64,000 bases of DNA, from the NCBI RefSeq assembly GCF_947500985.1, contig NZ_CANMTX010000010.1, positions 42,367 to 106,366 on the forward strand. Reading direction: 5' to 3'. Below are positions 45,089-59,193 of the stretch, one piece after another (position 1 is the stretch's first letter; each line of letters starts with the position of its first letter). The notes under the pieces were generated by a model that searched no databases, was not told the origin of the DNA, and was given only the letters and a program-made list of their open reading frames with translations. This stretch comes from an uncultured Maribacter sp. (lineage in GTDB: Bacteria; Bacteroidota; Bacteroidia; Flavobacteriales; Flavobacteriaceae). The position numbers were made by a program, and so were the translations under genes.

Positions 45089-45313
45089 ATGAAGTCAATT
45101 GACACTTCTAACAACATCATAACCCTTTACAGAAATTTAACTTCTGCATATCCTGAATTTGGATGGCAGGCATCTTCGTTTATTAATTCCGGAGTATACA
45201 ATTTTGACCATAAGGTGAAAATCAATAAAAGTGCTCATCAGGTTGACCTTTCTCATACATCTAAAATGGTTCCAACTCAATCTACTTTTCCAACTAATAC
45301 AAAGAATCTATAA
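45089..45313 (+). CDS. 74-residue ORF coupled to the giant gene
   Basis: The ORF starts at an ATG and ends with a TAA whose last A is the first base of the ATG of the giant protein gene (TAATG). The product is polar, with no signal peptide, membrane helix or Cys. It begins [16 protein letters not shown] and has several Ser/Thr/Asn-rich stretches. I do not recognise a family. The one-base overlap suggests translational coupling, so it may be a leader ORF or a real small protein; it could also be chance in a spacer. Confidence 0.5.
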   Translation: MKSIDTSNNIITLYRNLTSAYPEFGWQASSFINSGVYNFDHKVKINKSAHQVDLSHTSKMVPTQSTFPTNTKNL

Positions 45314-48300
45314 TGAAGAATACTACTTTCATAAAATCGACAATGTTGTTATTTGTCATGTGGTTCTTTTTTAGTTCTACAGATGTAATGGCACAGACCT
45401 TTTCAGTTTCTGACGCAAGTGCGAACGAAGGGTCTAATATGACTTTTACAGTTACCTCTAGTACTCTGCTCACAGGCAACTATACTTTTGATATTGCATA
45501 CGCAAATAATGGTACTACAACCGCAACAGATTACAACGGACCTACTTCAGTTACCTTAAGTTTTCTATTAAATACTTCTGATACATTTACTGTTGCTGCA
45601 TTAAACGATGATTGGGTAGAGGTTACACAACAAGAATTCACTTTAACATTAAGCGATCCTTCTAACACCTATACTTTCTCTGATGCTAATGGTATCGGTA
45701 CTATTATAGATACTGATGTCGCATATGTTACTGGTGAAAATTATGACATTACAGAAGGTGGAGAAATACAATACAGTTTATCATTATCAAATGGTATTAA
45801 TTCTGGTGGTCAACAATATGTTGGTATCGAAGATTCATATACAGTTGATTTTTCTGTAGAAACTAACCCTAGCTCAACAAGCCCGGCAACTGATGGTTCT
45901 GATTTTAATTCTTTTACTACTACCGTTACTTTTCCTGCTGGTTCATTAGCTGGTTCAGAAATAATTATTCCTATACCTACTATTGACAATACTATTGTTG
46001 AACCTTCTGAAGAATTCAACGGGGTTAAGTCTAGAAATGCGGCAGAAGCTACAAAATACGGTACTTCCCCATCTAGGGTCAGTATCAATACTGAGCGTTC
46101 TGCATTACGTATTCATGATAATGACGTCGCTACAGTTAATTTAAGCAACACCACGGTATTGGAATCTTCTCCTAACGCTAGTATAAATTTCACCTTAAAT
46201 GGTGAGGTTCAAGATAATTTTACAATAAATTATGTAACTGCTAATAATACAGCAATACAGCCTTCAGATTACGATTCAAATTCAGGTTTTGTAATCTTTA
46301 ATGGAACAGATGGTCAAAGTTTACTTAGAAACTTTAGAATAAATGATGATTCAATCATTGAACCTACAGAATTTTTTACGGTGGTACCATCATACAGTCC
46401 TGCCCCAATCTCAGGTGCCATGACCAACTATGTGCCACAAAACATTGTTTTTGCTGCAAATGAAGGTATTATCACCATTACAGATGATGATTTAGATACA
46501 GATGGTGATGGGGTTAACGACCTTGCTGATGAAGATGATGACAATGATGGTATTACAGATATTAATGAAGGAAACGGAGATGCCGATGGTGATACTATTA
46601 TTGATAGTTTAGATAATGATTCTGACAACGATGGTTGTCCTGATGCTATTGAAGCTGGGCACACTGATCCAGATGGCGATGGTTATTTAGGCACTTCTCC
46701 AGTTTCAGTTCACCCTTCTACCGGATTAGTAACCGGTCAAGGTGGTTATACAGGTATTGATAGCAAAGTAACAACAGCTTTTCAAACGGTAAGCATAACA
46801 TTGCAACCTACAGATAGAGTTGCTAACCTAGGTGACACGGTTACCTATACAACTGCAGTTAATGGAACTTCACTTACCTATCAATGGGAAGTTAGTCCTG
46901 ATGATGGAACTAGCTGGAATCCAATTTCAAATGGCGGCGTTTATTCGGGAGCTACTACTACTGCGTTGACATTAACGACAATTACTAGTACAGAAAGTGG
47001 TCATCAATATCGTTTTGTAGCATTTGATAGTCAAAACTTATGTACGCCTTATACATATTCTAACGTAGCTGATTTATTTATTAGACCAACTATAGCAATT
47101 GCCGATGATAGCACTGCCGAAGGCACTGACCTAGATTTTGCAGTGACACTTTCTCACGCAGTAAATGAAGTGGTAACATTTGATTTATCATATACAAATA
47201 TTACCACGCTAGCAACAGATTATACGGCATTAACTAATTTTTCGATTCCTAGTAATACTTTAAATACTAGTATTTTAATATCAGCTATTGACGACGGACT
47301 TATTGAAGGTGATGAAACTTTTACTTTAGGTATGACTAATGGATCCACTAACACTGGTGACATTACAGATACCGCAACGGGTACAATCACCAACATAAAT
47401 ATACCTTCTGCAGGTGACGGAGTTTCTATAGACGATTTTTCTGTGAATGAAAATGTGGGTACGGTAGATTTTGTTTTGACATATACCGGGCCAACAGTTC
47501 AAAATTCTTTCACAGTCGATTATGTAATAACCGACGTAAGTACAACTTCTAGTTCAGATTATAATGTAAACCTAACAGGTCAAGTAACTTTCCCTGCCGG
47601 TACTGCCGATGGAGATACACAACCTTTATTATTAGCAATTACAGATGATACAGTCATTGAGGGCGATGAGAGCTTAACAATACAAATATCAAATATCTCT
47701 AACAATCTCTTAGCTATTATAGATGCAGATGCTACCGGTACAATTACAGATAACGACACTACCCCAACTACAGGTTTATCTATCGCAAATATCAATTTTA
47801 ACGAATCTACTGCATCAGCTAATTTTGTAGTAACCTATAATGGTGGTAACGTTAAAACCGGATTTACTGCAGATTACACTATAACAAATGGTTCTGCTAT
47901 ATCTGGTACCGATTATAACGCCATATTAACCGGACAAGTTTCATTTCCAAACGGTACTACAGATGGTGCAACACAACTTGTAAGTGTAACTATTATTGAT
48001 GACCTTATTATTGAAGCTGATGAAGACTTGAATATTGAATTAACTAATCTTTCTACTACCCTTATCAATTTGGTTGACCCAAATGCAGTGGGTACTATCT
48101 TAGATAACGATACAAAAACAGCCTCTACAGGTTTAACAGTTGCTGATATAGTAGTTAATGAAGCTGCCGGTACAACTAATTTCGTAGTAACCTATAACGG
48201 TAGCGATTTACAAAATACTTTTACAGTAGATTATACTATAACTGATGGTACAGCTGCTGCCGGTACAGATTTCAGTGGTAATCCTGCACTATCGGGTCAG

Positions 48301-51300
48301 TTGACTTTCCCCGCTGGAACTTCAGATGGCGATGTGCAAAATGTAAGTATCAATATCAATGACGATACTATTATTGAATCTGATGAAACCATCAATTTTC
48401 AATTAACGAATTTATCAACAACATTAATCAATTTGGTCGATGCCAATGCAATTGGTACCATTACCGATAATGATGTTAAAACAGCAACTACAGGTTTAAG
48501 TGCTGCTGATTTTTCTGTTAGTGAATCTGCAGGAAGCACAAATTTTGTAATTACCTATAATGGTAACGATATTCAAACTGGTTTTACGGTTGATTATAAT
48601 ATTACAAACGGTACTGCTACTGCTGGAAAAGATTATAGTACTACGCTCGCAGCAGGACAGTTAAGTTTCCCTACCGGCGCTACAAATAATGACCAACAGT
48701 CAATTACAATAACTATTTTAGAAGATTCTTTTATTGAAGCTACCGAAGATTTAAACATTCAACTTTTAAACTTGTCTACAACATTAATAAATATTGTGGA
48801 TCCGACAGGTACTGGTACTATTACCGATAACGACAACACTGCTGCTAACGGAATAGATTTTCAAAACGCAACGGTTACCGTGGCTGAAGGAGACCCAACC
48901 GATAACGTTAATGCAACTTTTGTGGTTGAATTTAATGGTGATGTAGATACAGGTGAAACCGTTGAAGTAGATTATTTTGTAAATAATGGTACAGCGGCAA
49001 ATGCAACAGATTTTACACCAAGCCCAACCATAGAGACCCTAACTTTTACAAATGCAATTAAAACAGCGAATATCGTTATTCCTATTATTAGTGACAACAC
49101 TATTGAGGCTGAAGAAAATTTCTTTGTAAATCTTGTTGCAATACGTTCTAATGTTGGTGTCAATTTATTGAACAACCAAGCAACCGGAGTAATTACTGAT
49201 GATGATGGAGGTGCACTTTCAGTAACAGGATTCAGTATTATTGAACAAACTAATGCCATTAATTTTGATGTCACTTATAGCGGTGACAGGGTAACTGGTG
49301 GTTTTACCCTAGAATACTCAATAGTAGATATTACTACGTCGGCTGGTATAGATTATACGGTAACCTCATCAACAGGAACTCTAAATTTTACTGGTGTAGA
49401 TAATGAAGTACGTTCAGTACAAATTAATGTTGTGGGTGATAATTTCATTGAAAACGACGAAAATTTAAGTATTGTGATCGGTAATCCTTCCATTCCAGAA
49501 ATTACGATTACCAATACAGATGCTATCGGTTCAATTACCAATGATGATACAGGTAGTGTTGCTGCTACAGGTTTTACGGTAGACGAATTTAACGTTACAG
49601 CAAATTTTGAAGTAACCTATTCAGGTAATCCTATTAGCGGTGGTTTTACTGTCTCATATGAAATAACAGATAATACAACAACCTCTGGTAGTGACTACTC
49701 GGTTACATCACAAACTGGTACTTTAAACTTTTCAGGCACAACAGGTGAAGTACTTCAAGTACCTGTAGATATTCTACAAGATGCACTAATTGAAGGAAAC
49801 GAAGCATTACGAATTACAATTACTTCAATTTCCCCTAGCTTAATTACAGCAACTAATCCAGTTGCAATAGGTACCATTAATGATATAAATCACTTACCTA
49901 CTGCTGTTGATGATTCTTTTGTAGTATTCCAAAATCAAGCATCGGCAAATATTACGGTACTTGCGAATGATGATTATGATTTTGACGGACCTGCTTCTTC
50001 CAATCCTTTACAGATAGTAAACAATCCAATAAACGGTACGGTAACCCTAAGAGATAATGGAACGCCTGGCGATGCTACAGATGATTATTTCGAATATCAA
50101 CCTAGTCCGTCTTTTAATGGAAATGATTCTTTTACATATAAAATAGTAGATTCTAACGGCTCTGAAGACACAGCTGTTGTAAATATCTTCGTAAACGACA
50201 CCAACCTTAAAAAGGATTTTGAAATTCGTTATTCTGGTAGTATCAACGGTGATTTTACTATGATCGCCAATAATGTTCTTTCAAGAAGCGCCACGGGTAA
50301 TTACAATGGCGAAGAGGGTAACCATAATTTCTTTGACAACGTATTTGTTGATATCGATTCTGATCCAACAACATTTAACTCTACCAATGCCAACTTAGCT
50401 AATCCTGAGCCTTCATTAAGCTGTTTGAATATTAAAAAAGCTTACCTATACTGGGCTGCTGCCGATAAGGAATATGATGGTACTACCGGTGGTAGCGCAA
50501 CGGAACCGTCTTGGAATTACAATGAAGTAAAATTAATGTTGCCTGGTCAATCAGCCTATACTACGGTAACAGCAGATGAGGTTATCTATAGAGGTCGTAA
50601 TGATCATTTCCAAAATGACCCATATGTGTGTATTAAAGATATTACAGATGATATAAATGCACTTTCTACTCCTTTTGGTTCATACCAAGTAGGTAACGTA
50701 AAGGCTACCGAGAGAGATTTACGTTCTCATGGCATTGCAAATGTAACTGGTACTTCCGGTGGATGGCAAATTGTCTTCGTTTATGAAAATGTTTCTCTTG
50801 ACCCTAAAAATATCACGCTATACGATGGGTATGTTCACACTTTTGCTTCTGATGGTGCAGGTGAAACAGAATTTAACTTTAGTGGTTTTGAAACCATTCC
50901 GAACGGTAATATAAATGCCGATGTAATGTTAGGTGCCTTAGAAGGTGACCGTGATCTTTCTGGTGATCAATTATTAATTTACGACGCTAGTAACAACTGG
51001 GCTAAACTTTCTACGACATTAAGAGATGAAGACAACTTCTTTAATAGCCGTATTACTATTGATGGTCTCAATTATGTAGATAGAAATGCTGCAAGTACAA
51101 ACACCTTAGGTTTTGATGCTACCGTTTTTCCATTAGCAAACACAACTAATAGGTATATAGATAATGATCAGACTTTTGCCCGTTTTAAAATTACAACGGA
51201 TCAAGAATCATATGGACTATATTTAATGGGCTTAAGTGTAGATGTTTATCTACCAAGTTTAGGGGCTTTAAGTTTAAACACAAACGCAACCGGACCTTTC

Positions 51301-54300
51301 AATGCAGGTGATACAGTACCTCTAACATTAAACGTTACCAACACTGGTAATGATGATATTCAAGATTTGGTGATTACTACCGTATTACCAATTGAAGCTG
51401 ATTTTGCGAGTGTAGGTACATTACCAGCAGGTGTAACACATTCTTACGACCCAACATCAAGAACCTTAACTTTTACAGCTCAAAATGGTTTCACCGATAT
51501 GGGTGATAACTATGATCTTGATTTCAATATTGAAATCATTGAGGCTTGCCACTTTTTAGAGACCGCTTGTACAGCTAGTTTTGAATTACAGGCAAATGCT
51601 ACCTACAGTGGCGTTACCAACGGCGACCCAATTACTACCAATAGTTCATCTTCTACAGATTCTTGTGGTATTGGTACGCATACACCAACTATTATAGATG
51701 TACAGCAACCGCCACAAGTAAATTGGTCTACTGCACCAAATGCATTGGACAGAACTGTTACTTGTGATAATATTGCTGCGCTTAATAATGCAAATTCTTT
51801 AGTACCTGCAACGGTATCTTGTAATTTCACATTAGATAAAACTGCTGGTAATTTTGTGCAATCTGGTGCATGCCCAACTCAAGGCACATATACCAATACT
51901 TGGACGTTTACCGATGCTTGTGGAAGAGTAAGTGATACTTTCACTCAAGTTATTACTATAGAAGATAAAGAAGCACCAACTTTTAATGAGTCTTTACCAC
52001 AAGACTCTTACGCCGCTCATGATAATATTCCTGTAGCGCCAGTACTTTCTGCTAATGACAACTGTGATTCTAATTCTACAGTTACCTTCGACGAAACGTA
52101 TATTGGTGACAATACTTCTACTTCATATACGATTATTAGAACATGGACAACCAATGATTGTGCAGGTAACAACACTAGCCATACGCAATACATTTACGTT
52201 AGTGAAAGTGGTAATCCTATCGGTATTAGCATTAATGATGTTACCGTAAATGAAGATGCAGGTACTGCAGTTCTTGAAATTACACATACAGGTACCGTTT
52301 CTGGTGGTTTTACCTTAAACTATGCTACTGCAGATGATACTGCATTACAACCTGGCGATTATGTTTCAGCGTCAAATACTACTGTATCTTTTGCAGGTAC
52401 AAACAATGAGGTACGTCTGGTCACCATAACAATTAATGATGACTCAATTATAGAAACTACCGAGCAATTCTTTGTACAACTTACTAGTGGAACAAATACA
52501 CCTACCATTAATGACAATGAAGGTATTGCGAGTATAACAGACAATGATAATGTTCCTGGCAGTACAGGTATATCCTTTGCAGATGACAATATTATTGTTA
52601 CTGAAGGTACTGATACCTATGCTAGATTTGTGGCTACCTTCACTGGTACTATTGCTCCAGGTGAAACTGTTACAGTTGATTATGTAACTGCTAACGGCAC
52701 TGCTATCGAACCTGACGATTACACTTCTTTTACAGGTACGGTGACATTCAACAGCACTACGAATTCTGTAAATATAGATGTTCCGATAATTGATGACAGT
52801 TTTATAGAACCATCAGAAGATTTTACAATCACATTATCTAACATACAATCGAATATTAATGTTGGCTTCCTTGATGAACAACCAACAAATACTGCGACTG
52901 GTACTATCAATGATGATGATAATATACCTGGTACAACTGGTATATCATTCCAGAACGACAACATCACTGTAGATGAAGCTGCGGGTACTGCTACAATAAA
53001 TGTTCTTTTAACTGGTAACGTTCAAGGCGGATTCACTTTAGATTTCACAACAAATGATGATACTGCTACACAACCAGGTGATTATAATACAAATAGCGGA
53101 CAATTAACTTTCGCCGGTAATGATGGTGAATTACAACCAATTACCGTAGCTATTAATGACGATGGTATTATAGAAGTTACCGAAGGTTTGTTTATAGACC
53201 TTTCTAATCTTTCTACTACATTAATTGCAATCAATGATGATCAAGGTGTTATCAATATTACAGATAATGATAGCCTTGCCGGAACTGGTATTTCATTCCA
53301 AAATGATGACATTACCATTAATGAAGCTGATGGTACTGCTACAATAAATGTTCTTTTAACTGGTAACGTTCAAGGCGGATTTACTTTAGATTACGCTACT
53401 GCAGACGATTCTGCCATTCAACCGGGAGATTACACTAGCATTGCTGGTCAATTAACTTTTGCAGGTACTGACGGTGAAGTTCAACCTATAACGGTAACTA
53501 TTATTGATGATGATATAATTGAAGCTACAGAAAGATTGTTGGTTGACCTTTCTAACCTTTCTACATCATTAATTACCATTAACGATAACCAAGGTAACAT
53601 TAACATTATCGATAACGACAATATACCAGGTACAACAGGTATCTCGTTTGAAAATGATGATATTACTATAAACGAAGATGCTGGTACAGCAACGATTAAT
53701 GTATTATTAACAGGAAATGTTCAAGGCGGATTTACATTAGATTATATCACTAATAATGATACGGCTGAACAACCTGGAGATTATAGCTCAACTTCTGGTC
53801 AGTTAACTTTTACTGGCACAGATGGTGAAATTCACCCTGTTACAGTATCCATAATCGATGATACTGTTATTGAGGCTACTGAAAGATTGTTTGTAGATCT
53901 TTCTAACTTATCTACAACTTTGATTGCTATTAACGATAGTCAAGGTAATATCAATATTACTGACAATGATAATGTTGCCGGTACAGGTTTGGCTTTTCAA
54001 AATGATGATATTACAGTTGATGAAGGTGCCGGTACAGTTACTGTCAATGTTTTATTAACTGGAAATGTAGGTGGAGGCTTTACTGTAGATTATACCACTG
54101 GCGATGATACTGCGCTTGAACCAGATGATTACACGACCAGTTCAGGTCAATTGACTTTTGCAGGTACCGATGGTGAATTACAACCTATTACGGTTACAAT
54201 TATCGATGATAGTGTTATTGAGACATTAGAGCGTTTATTCGTTAACCTTTCTAACTTATCAACTACATTAATAACTATTACCGACAACCAAGCCAACGTC

Positions 54301-57300
54301 AATATCACAGATAACGATTATATACCTGGTACTACTGGTATTGCGTTTGAAAATGATGATATCACTATAGATGAGGCTGCGGGTACAGCAACAATAAACG
54401 TACAATTAACCGGTAATGTTCCTGGCGGATTCACTTTAGATTATACAACTAATAATGACACTGCTATTCAACCGGGAGATTATACTCCTACCAACGGACA
54501 ATTAACATTCAATGGTAATGACGGCGAAATTCAACCTATAGTTGTTCCTATTATTGATGATAATATCATTGAAGCCATTGAAAGGTTATTTGTAGATCTT
54601 TCCAACTTATCGACTTCTTTAATAATTATAAATGACAACCAAGGGAATATCAATATTACGGATAATGACAATATACCGGGTACCACAGGTATCTCTTTCC
54701 AAAATGATGATATCACAGTAGATGAAGCTGCAGGTACTGCAACTATTAATGTATTGTTGACGGGTAACCTTCAAGGCGGATTCACTTTAGATTACACCTC
54801 TAATAATGATACGGCTGTAGAACCAGGAGATTATACTGCCGATGCAGGACAGTTAACCTTTGCTGGTACAGATGGTGAAATTCAGCCGGTAACTATAACC
54901 ATTATTGACGATAACATCATTGAAGCGACCGAAAGATTGTTTGTTGATCTTTCTAATTTATCTACGACCTTAATTGCAATTAATGACACCCAAGGTAATA
55001 TCAATATTACCGATAATGATAATGTAATCGGCACAGGTATCTCATTTGAAAATGATAATATCATAGTAGATGAAGCTGCTGGTACGGCAACCATAAATGT
55101 AGTATTGACCGGTAACGTTCAAGGCGGATTCACTTTAGATTATACTACCAATGACGATACTGCTGTGCAACCTGGTGATTATACTACTAGTGCAGGACAG
55201 TTAACATTTGCAGGTACTGATGGCGAAATACACCCTATTACAGTAAGTATAATTGATGATAGCTTAATTGAAACTACAGAGAGATTATTTGTAGACCTAT
55301 CTAATTTGTCTACTACTGTTATAGCTATTAATGAAACCCAAGGAAATATCAGCATTACTGATAATGACAATATACCAGGCACAACGGGTATCGCATTTGA
55401 AAACGATAATATCACGGTTGATGAAGCTGCTGGTACGGCTACAATCAATGTACAATTGACAGGTAATGTTCCTGGCGGTTTCACCATTGACAATGCTACT
55501 GCAGACGGTACTGCTCTTGAACCTGGCGATTATACTAGCAATTCCGGTCAATTGACCTTTGCGGGTACCGATGGTGAATTACAACCTATAACAGTTTCCA
55601 TTATCGATGATAATATTATTGAAGCTACAGAAGCGTTATTAGTAAATTTATCTAATCTTTCAACTACATTAATCGGTATAAACGATAACCAAGGGAATAT
55701 CAATATCACAGATAATGATAACATACCTGGTGTTACCGGTATATCATTTGAAAATGATGACATCACTATTGATGAAGCTGCGGGTACTGCTACAATTAAT
55801 GTATTATTGACAGGTAATATTGAGGGCGGATTCACCCTTGATTACACTACCAATAATGATACAGCTGTTGAACCTGGAGATTATACTACTAATGCAGGGC
55901 AGTTAACCTTCTCAGGTACTGATGGCGAAATTCAACCTGTTACTGTAACCATTATTGATGATAATATCATTGAAGCAACTGAAAGATTGTTTGTTGACCT
56001 TTCAAACCTGTCTACAACTTTAATTGCCATCAATGATAACCAAGGTAATATCAATATCACCGATAATGATAACATACCAGGAGTTACTGGTATATCATTT
56101 GACAATGATAATATCACTATAGACGAAGCAGCAGGTACAGCTACAATAAATGTATTGCTTACTGGAAACGTTCAAGGCGGATTCACATTAGATTATACAA
56201 CTACTAATGATTCTGCTATTGAACCTGGTGATTACACTACTAGTTCTGGTCAACTGACCTTTGCTGGTACTGACGGAGAAACACATGCTATTACAATTAG
56301 TATTATAGATGATACATTAATAGAGTTAACTGAAAGTCTATTTGTAGACCTTTCTAACCTGTCTACTCCGTTAATTACCATAAATGATGATCAAGGTGTT
56401 ATTAATATCACTGATAATGATAGTGACCCATCTCTTTATGGCGTTGCCTTTGATATCACTTCTATTGATGTAAATGAAGATGCTGGTACAGTTTCTCTTG
56501 ATGTTGTACTTAATGCTGATGTTCAAGATGAATTTACGGTAGAATACTACACTGTAGATGGTACTACTTTAGATGGTAGTGATTACACTGGTGTTCCGCA
56601 AAACACACAGACATTAACATTTGGCGGTACAAATTCAAATACACAGACCATCGTAATTCCTATTATTGATGACACGTTGATTGAATATACAGAAGATTTC
56701 CAAGTAATATTAGAGAATATATCTACTCCTATAGTTGGTATACTTGCTAATGATACTGCTACGGTTAATATCATTGATAATGATGCTGATCCATCTCTTT
56801 ATGGTGTTGCTTTTGATATCACGTCAATCGATGTAAATGAAGATGCCGGTACGGTTTCTATTGATGTTGTGCTTAATGCAGATGTTCAAGATGAATTTAC
56901 TGTTGAGTATTATACTGTAGATGGTACTACAATAGATGGTAGTGATTACACTGGTGTTCCTCAAGATACACAGACCTTAACATTTGGTGGTACAAATTCA
57001 AATACACAAACCATCGTAATTCCTATTATTGATGATACCTTGATTGAATTTACCGAAGACTTCCAAGTAATTCTTGAAGACATCTCTACCCCTATTGTTG
57101 GTATTCTTGCCAATGATAGGGCTACAGTAAATATAATTGACAACGATGCTGACCCAACTTTATATGGAGTTGAATTCGATATTACTTCTATTGATGTAAA
57201 CGAAGATGCCGGTACGGTTTCTATTGATGTTGTGCTTAATGCAGATGTTCAAGATGAGTTTACTGTTGAATACTATACTCTAGATGGCACTACCTTAGAT

Positions 57301-59148
57301 GGTAACGATTATACAGGTGTTCCTCAAGATACACAGACATTGACATTTGGCGGTACAAATTCAAATACACAGACCATCGTAATTCCTATTATTGATGATA
57401 CATTAATTGAAGCAACAGAAGACTTCCAGGTAATTCTTGAAGACATCTCTTCTCCTGTTGTTGGTATTCTTACAAATGACACGGCTATAGTTAATATCAT
57501 TGATAATGATGCGGACCCATCAGTATATGGTGTTCAATTCGATACTACTTCTGTTGAGGTAAATGAAGACGATGGTACGGTTACAATAAATGTTGTGCTT
57601 AATGCAGATGTTCAAGATGAATTTACTGTTGAATTCTATACTGTTGATGGTTCTACTGTTGATGGAATGGATTATACTGGTGTTCTTCGTAATACACAGA
57701 CACTAACATTTGGCGGTACAAATCCTAATACACAGACCATTGTAATTCCTATTATTGATGATATCATCATTGAAGATCCTGAAACTTTCAGCGTAATTCT
57801 TGAAAATATCTCAAATCCGATTATAGGTATATTATCAGACAATATTGCCACGGTTACTATTATTGATAATGATGGTGATGAAGGTTGGCCAACAGATGAA
57901 ACTATTGAAGCATGTGATACAATACCTGATGCTTTTGTAATAACCTCTGATAGCGCTTGTGCCATAACTGTTGTTTATGAAGAATTGACCGCAGGTCAAG
58001 ATGACGAATGTGCTACGGAGTATACCATCACTAGAACATGGACGATTACCGATTGTGTCGGTAATGTTCGTACACATACCCAAGTAATTACTATTGAAGA
58101 TACGGTTGCACCGACCTTCAATGAAACGCTACCTCAAGATATGACGGTTGAATGTGGAATGGTACCAGATGCTACTACATTAACGGCTACTGATTCTTGT
58201 GAGCCAAATATTGAAGTAACGTTTACAGAAACGATTACCAATGACGAAAACTGTGCTCTAGGGTATACGGTTACCAGAACTTGGACGGCTACCGACTGCG
58301 CAGGTAACACGGTAGAACATACTCAAGTTATTACCGTAGAACCTACGGGACCTATTATGAGTCAGCCGTACGAAGAAGAAGTTACCATTATATGTGGCGA
58401 TGAAATTCCTGAAGCACCAGAAATGGTATTTACGGGTGGCTGTGGTAATTTTGATGTTGTTTACAATGAAGAAACACAACAAGCTGATGATTCTGATGAT
58501 TACATGATTATTAGAAATTGGAACGTAACTGATTCTTGTGGCAATACTGCTTCTTTTGAACAAATCGTTTTTGTTCTGCAACCACAATTGCAAGAAATTA
58601 CCATTAACGTTTGTATTGAAGAAGAGCCAATTGACTTATTGAACTACCTACCGGCAGATTTTGACCGTAACGGTACATTTATGATTCTAGAAGGTGATGT
58701 GGTTTTAGAGCAAAACTTCTTTGACCCACTGAACCATGAGCCTGGAGAATACAAAATTGCCTACAGTTCTACCGAGGGAACATGTAAATACTATGTTGAC
58801 TTTACAGTTATCGTAGATACGGAGTGTGTACCATGTGGAAGAGGTGACATAGAAATTTCTAAAGCGGTTACCGCTAACGGAGATGGTGTCAATGATTTCT
58901 TCGAAATCAGAGGCGTTGAGTATTGTGCTTTCAGTTTTGATGTAATGATCTTTAACCGTTGGGGTACTAAAATTGCCGAGGTAAAAGATTATCAGAATGA
59001 CTGGGGTGGTGAATCTCCTGATGGTTCTTTCGGACAATCTGGAATGCTACCTACCGGTACGTACTATTACATTATTACTGCTACCGATAAAAACACCGGT
59101 ACCATTTTAGAACCATTTAATGGATATATCTATCTAGGTACCAATTAA
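45313..59148 (+). CDS. Giant (4611 aa) secreted Calx-beta protein with gliding-motility-type C-terminal domain
   Basis: The signal peptide covers residues 1-27 (cleavage after VMA). Domains in order: three Calx-beta domains (28-395), a Ca2+-binding DxDxDG stretch (about 390-460), an Ig-like domain (about 490-590), more Calx-beta (593-1525), a cadherin-like repeat (1526-1630), an unrecognised region of about 350 residues (1633-1983), a DUF11-like domain (1986-2083), HYR-like repeats (2137-2301), two single Calx-beta domains, ten tandem near-identical Calx-beta units (2542-3704), four more of 121 residues (3705-4188), HYR-like repeats (4190-4426) and a CHU_C domain (about 4513-4611). The C-terminal domain is the type B signal for type IX secretion, so it is probably exported and surface-attached. 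Calx-beta modules bind Ca2+ and usually mediate adhesion. The single ORF is intact. Confidence 0.93.
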   Translation: MKNTTFIKSTMLLFVMWFFFSSTDVMAQTFSVSDASANEGSNMTFTVTSSTLLTGNYTFDIAYANNGTTTATDYNGPTSVTLSFLLNTSDTFTVAALNDDWVEVTQQEFTLTLSDPSNTYTFSDANGIGTIIDTDVAYVTGENYDITEGGEIQYSLSLSNGINSGGQQYVGIEDSYTVDFSVETNPSSTSPATDGSDFNSFTTTVTFPAGSLAGSEIIIPIPTIDNTIVEPSEEFNGVKSRNAAEATKYGTSPSRVSINTERSALRIHDNDVATVNLSNTTVLESSPNASINFTLNGEVQDNFTINYVTANNTAIQPSDYDSNSGFVIFNGTDGQSLLRNFRINDDSIIEPTEFFTVVPSYSPAPISGAMTNYVPQNIVFAANEGIITITDDDLDTDGDGVNDLADEDDDNDGITDINEGNGDADGDTIIDSLDNDSDNDGCPDAIEAGHTDPDGDGYLGTSPVSVHPSTGLVTGQGGYTGIDSKVTTAFQTVSITLQPTDRVANLGDTVTYTTAVNGTSLTYQWEVSPDDGTSWNPISNGGVYSGATTTALTLTTITSTESGHQYRFVAFDSQNLCTPYTYSNVADLFIRPTIAIADDSTAEGTDLDFAVTLSHAVNEVVTFDLSYTNITTLATDYTALTNFSIPSNTLNTSILISAIDDGLIEGDETFTLGMTNGSTNTGDITDTATGTITNINIPSAGDGVSIDDFSVNENVGTVDFVLTYTGPTVQNSFTVDYVITDVSTTSSSDYNVNLTGQVTFPAGTADGDTQPLLLAITDDTVIEGDESLTIQISNISNNLLAIIDADATGTITDNDTTPTTGLSIANINFNESTASANFVVTYNGGNVKTGFTADYTITNGSAISGTDYNAILTGQVSFPNGTTDGATQLVSVTIIDDLIIEADEDLNIELTNLSTTLINLVDPNAVGTILDNDTKTASTGLTVADIVVNEAAGTTNFVVTYNGSDLQNTFTVDYTITDGTAAAGTDFSGNPALSGQLTFPAGTSDGDVQNVSININDDTIIESDETINFQLTNLSTTLINLVDANAIGTITDNDVKTATTGLSAADFSVSESAGSTNFVITYNGNDIQTGFTVDYNITNGTATAGKDYSTTLAAGQLSFPTGATNNDQQSITITILEDSFIEATEDLNIQLLNLSTTLINIVDPTGTGTITDNDNTAANGIDFQNATVTVAEGDPTDNVNATFVVEFNGDVDTGETVEVDYFVNNGTAANATDFTPSPTIETLTFTNAIKTANIVIPIISDNTIEAEENFFVNLVAIRSNVGVNLLNNQATGVITDDDGGALSVTGFSIIEQTNAINFDVTYSGDRVTGGFTLEYSIVDITTSAGIDYTVTSSTGTLNFTGVDNEVRSVQINVVGDNFIENDENLSIVIGNPSIPEITITNTDAIGSITNDDTGSVAATGFTVDEFNVTANFEVTYSGNPISGGFTVSYEITDNTTTSGSDYSVTSQTGTLNFSGTTGEVLQVPVDILQDALIEGNEALRITITSISPSLITATNPVAIGTINDINHLPTAVDDSFVVFQNQASANITVLANDDYDFDGPASSNPLQIVNNPINGTVTLRDNGTPGDATDDYFEYQPSPSFNGNDSFTYKIVDSNGSEDTAVVNIFVNDTNLKKDFEIRYSGSINGDFTMIANNVLSRSATGNYNGEEGNHNFFDNVFVDIDSDPTTFNSTNANLANPEPSLSCLNIKKAYLYWAAADKEYDGTTGGSATEPSWNYNEVKLMLPGQSAYTTVTADEVIYRGRNDHFQNDPYVCIKDITDDINALSTPFGSYQVGNVKATERDLRSHGIANVTGTSGGWQIVFVYENVSLDPKNITLYDGYVHTFASDGAGETEFNFSGFETIPNGNINADVMLGALEGDRDLSGDQLLIYDASNNWAKLSTTLRDEDNFFNSRITIDGLNYVDRNAASTNTLGFDATVFPLANTTNRYIDNDQTFARFKITTDQESYGLYLMGLSVDVYLPSLGALSLNTNATGPFNAGDTVPLTLNVTNTGNDDIQDLVITTVLPIEADFASVGTLPAGVTHSYDPTSRTLTFTAQNGFTDMGDNYDLDFNIEIIEACHFLETACTASFELQANATYSGVTNGDPITTNSSSSTDSCGIGTHTPTIIDVQQPPQVNWSTAPNALDRTVTCDNIAALNNANSLVPATVSCNFTLDKTAGNFVQSGACPTQGTYTNTWTFTDACGRVSDTFTQVITIEDKEAPTFNESLPQDSYAAHDNIPVAPVLSANDNCDSNSTVTFDETYIGDNTSTSYTIIRTWTTNDCAGNNTSHTQYIYVSESGNPIGISINDVTVNEDAGTAVLEITHTGTVSGGFTLNYATADDTALQPGDYVSASNTTVSFAGTNNEVRLVTITINDDSIIETTEQFFVQLTSGTNTPTINDNEGIASITDNDNVPGSTGISFADDNIIVTEGTDTYARFVATFTGTIAPGETVTVDYVTANGTAIEPDDYTSFTGTVTFNSTTNSVNIDVPIIDDSFIEPSEDFTITLSNIQSNINVGFLDEQPTNTATGTINDDDNIPGTTGISFQNDNITVDEAAGTATINVLLTGNVQGGFTLDFTTNDDTATQPGDYNTNSGQLTFAGNDGELQPITVAINDDGIIEVTEGLFIDLSNLSTTLIAINDDQGVINITDNDSLAGTGISFQNDDITINEADGTATINVLLTGNVQGGFTLDYATADDSAIQPGDYTSIAGQLTFAGTDGEVQPITVTIIDDDIIEATERLLVDLSNLSTSLITINDNQGNINIIDNDNIPGTTGISFENDDITINEDAGTATINVLLTGNVQGGFTLDYITNNDTAEQPGDYSSTSGQLTFTGTDGEIHPVTVSIIDDTVIEATERLFVDLSNLSTTLIAINDSQGNINITDNDNVAGTGLAFQNDDITVDEGAGTVTVNVLLTGNVGGGFTVDYTTGDDTALEPDDYTTSSGQLTFAGTDGELQPITVTIIDDSVIETLERLFVNLSNLSTTLITITDNQANVNITDNDYIPGTTGIAFENDDITIDEAAGTATINVQLTGNVPGGFTLDYTTNNDTAIQPGDYTPTNGQLTFNGNDGEIQPIVVPIIDDNIIEAIERLFVDLSNLSTSLIIINDNQGNINITDNDNIPGTTGISFQNDDITVDEAAGTATINVLLTGNLQGGFTLDYTSNNDTAVEPGDYTADAGQLTFAGTDGEIQPVTITIIDDNIIEATERLFVDLSNLSTTLIAINDTQGNINITDNDNVIGTGISFENDNIIVDEAAGTATINVVLTGNVQGGFTLDYTTNDDTAVQPGDYTTSAGQLTFAGTDGEIHPITVSIIDDSLIETTERLFVDLSNLSTTVIAINETQGNISITDNDNIPGTTGIAFENDNITVDEAAGTATINVQLTGNVPGGFTIDNATADGTALEPGDYTSNSGQLTFAGTDGELQPITVSIIDDNIIEATEALLVNLSNLSTTLIGINDNQGNINITDNDNIPGVTGISFENDDITIDEAAGTATINVLLTGNIEGGFTLDYTTNNDTAVEPGDYTTNAGQLTFSGTDGEIQPVTVTIIDDNIIEATERLFVDLSNLSTTLIAINDNQGNINITDNDNIPGVTGISFDNDNITIDEAAGTATINVLLTGNVQGGFTLDYTTTNDSAIEPGDYTTSSGQLTFAGTDGETHAITISIIDDTLIELTESLFVDLSNLSTPLITINDDQGVINITDNDSDPSLYGVAFDITSIDVNEDAGTVSLDVVLNADVQDEFTVEYYTVDGTTLDGSDYTGVPQNTQTLTFGGTNSNTQTIVIPIIDDTLIEYTEDFQVILENISTPIVGILANDTATVNIIDNDADPSLYGVAFDITSIDVNEDAGTVSIDVVLNADVQDEFTVEYYTVDGTTIDGSDYTGVPQDTQTLTFGGTNSNTQTIVIPIIDDTLIEFTEDFQVILEDISTPIVGILANDRATVNIIDNDADPTLYGVEFDITSIDVNEDAGTVSIDVVLNADVQDEFTVEYYTLDGTTLDGNDYTGVPQDTQTLTFGGTNSNTQTIVIPIIDDTLIEATEDFQVILEDISSPVVGILTNDTAIVNIIDNDADPSVYGVQFDTTSVEVNEDDGTVTINVVLNADVQDEFTVEFYTVDGSTVDGMDYTGVLRNTQTLTFGGTNPNTQTIVIPIIDDIIIEDPETFSVILENISNPIIGILSDNIATVTIIDNDGDEGWPTDETIEACDTIPDAFVITSDSACAITVVYEELTAGQDDECATEYTITRTWTITDCVGNVRTHTQVITIEDTVAPTFNETLPQDMTVECGMVPDATTLTATDSCEPNIEVTFTETITNDENCALGYTVTRTWTATDCAGNTVEHTQVITVEPTGPIMSQPYEEEVTIICGDEIPEAPEMVFTGGCGNFDVVYNEETQQADDSDDYMIIRNWNVTDSCGNTASFEQIVFVLQPQLQEITINVCIEEEPIDLLNYLPADFDRNGTFMILEGDVVLEQNFFDPLNHEPGEYKIAYSSTEGTCKYYVDFTVIVDTECVPCGRGDIEISKAVTANGDGVNDFFEIRGVEYCAFSFDVMIFNRWGTKIAEVKDYQNDWGGESPDGSFGQSGMLPTGTYYYIITATDKNTGTILEPFNGYIYLGTN
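52936..56424 (+). repeat. Ten tandem Calx-beta coding units (348 or 351 bp)
   Basis: Unit starts at 52936, 53284, 53635, 53983, 54334, 54685, 55033, 55384, 55735 and 56086, each beginning at a TGxSFxNDx(I/T) codon set. Spacing is 348 or 351 bp; the extra codon lies in the linker, NIPGTTG versus VAGTG. The last unit is 339 bp long to the next block. Encoded residues such as [15 protein letters not shown] and [12 protein letters not shown] are shared, while synonymous codons differ between units, so the array is old or under codon divergence. Confidence 0.9.
56425..57876 (+). repeat. Four tandem Calx-beta coding units of exactly 363 bp
   Basis: Units start at 56425, 56788, 57151 and 57514, each opening with DPS/TLYGV-type codons (DPSVYGV in the fourth), 363 bp apart (121 codons). 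The encoded core [15 protein letters not shown] and [20 protein letters not shown] is nearly identical in all four, and long stretches of DNA are identical. This block is a different Calx-beta subtype from the ten-unit block before it. Confidence 0.92.
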
Positions 59149-59169
59149 AATTAGAAACATAATTTACAG

Positions 59170-59193
59170 TGCCTCATCTTAATAGATGAGGCA
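59170..59193 (+). terminator. Rho-independent terminator of the giant gene
   Basis: A 9-bp stem TGCCTCATC/GATGAGGCA with a 6-base loop, 21 bases past the stop at 59148, followed by TTGTTTA. Confidence 0.8.

Noticed and set aside
52936..57876. Regular repeats considered as a CRISPR array
   Set aside because: Period is about 350 bp and in frame with a protein; there are no short repeats with unique spacers.
45810..58593. Many minus-strand ORFs of 60-110 codons inside the giant gene
   Set aside because: They recur at the same place in each repeat unit and are antisense shadows of Calx-beta codons such as ATTGATGAT.
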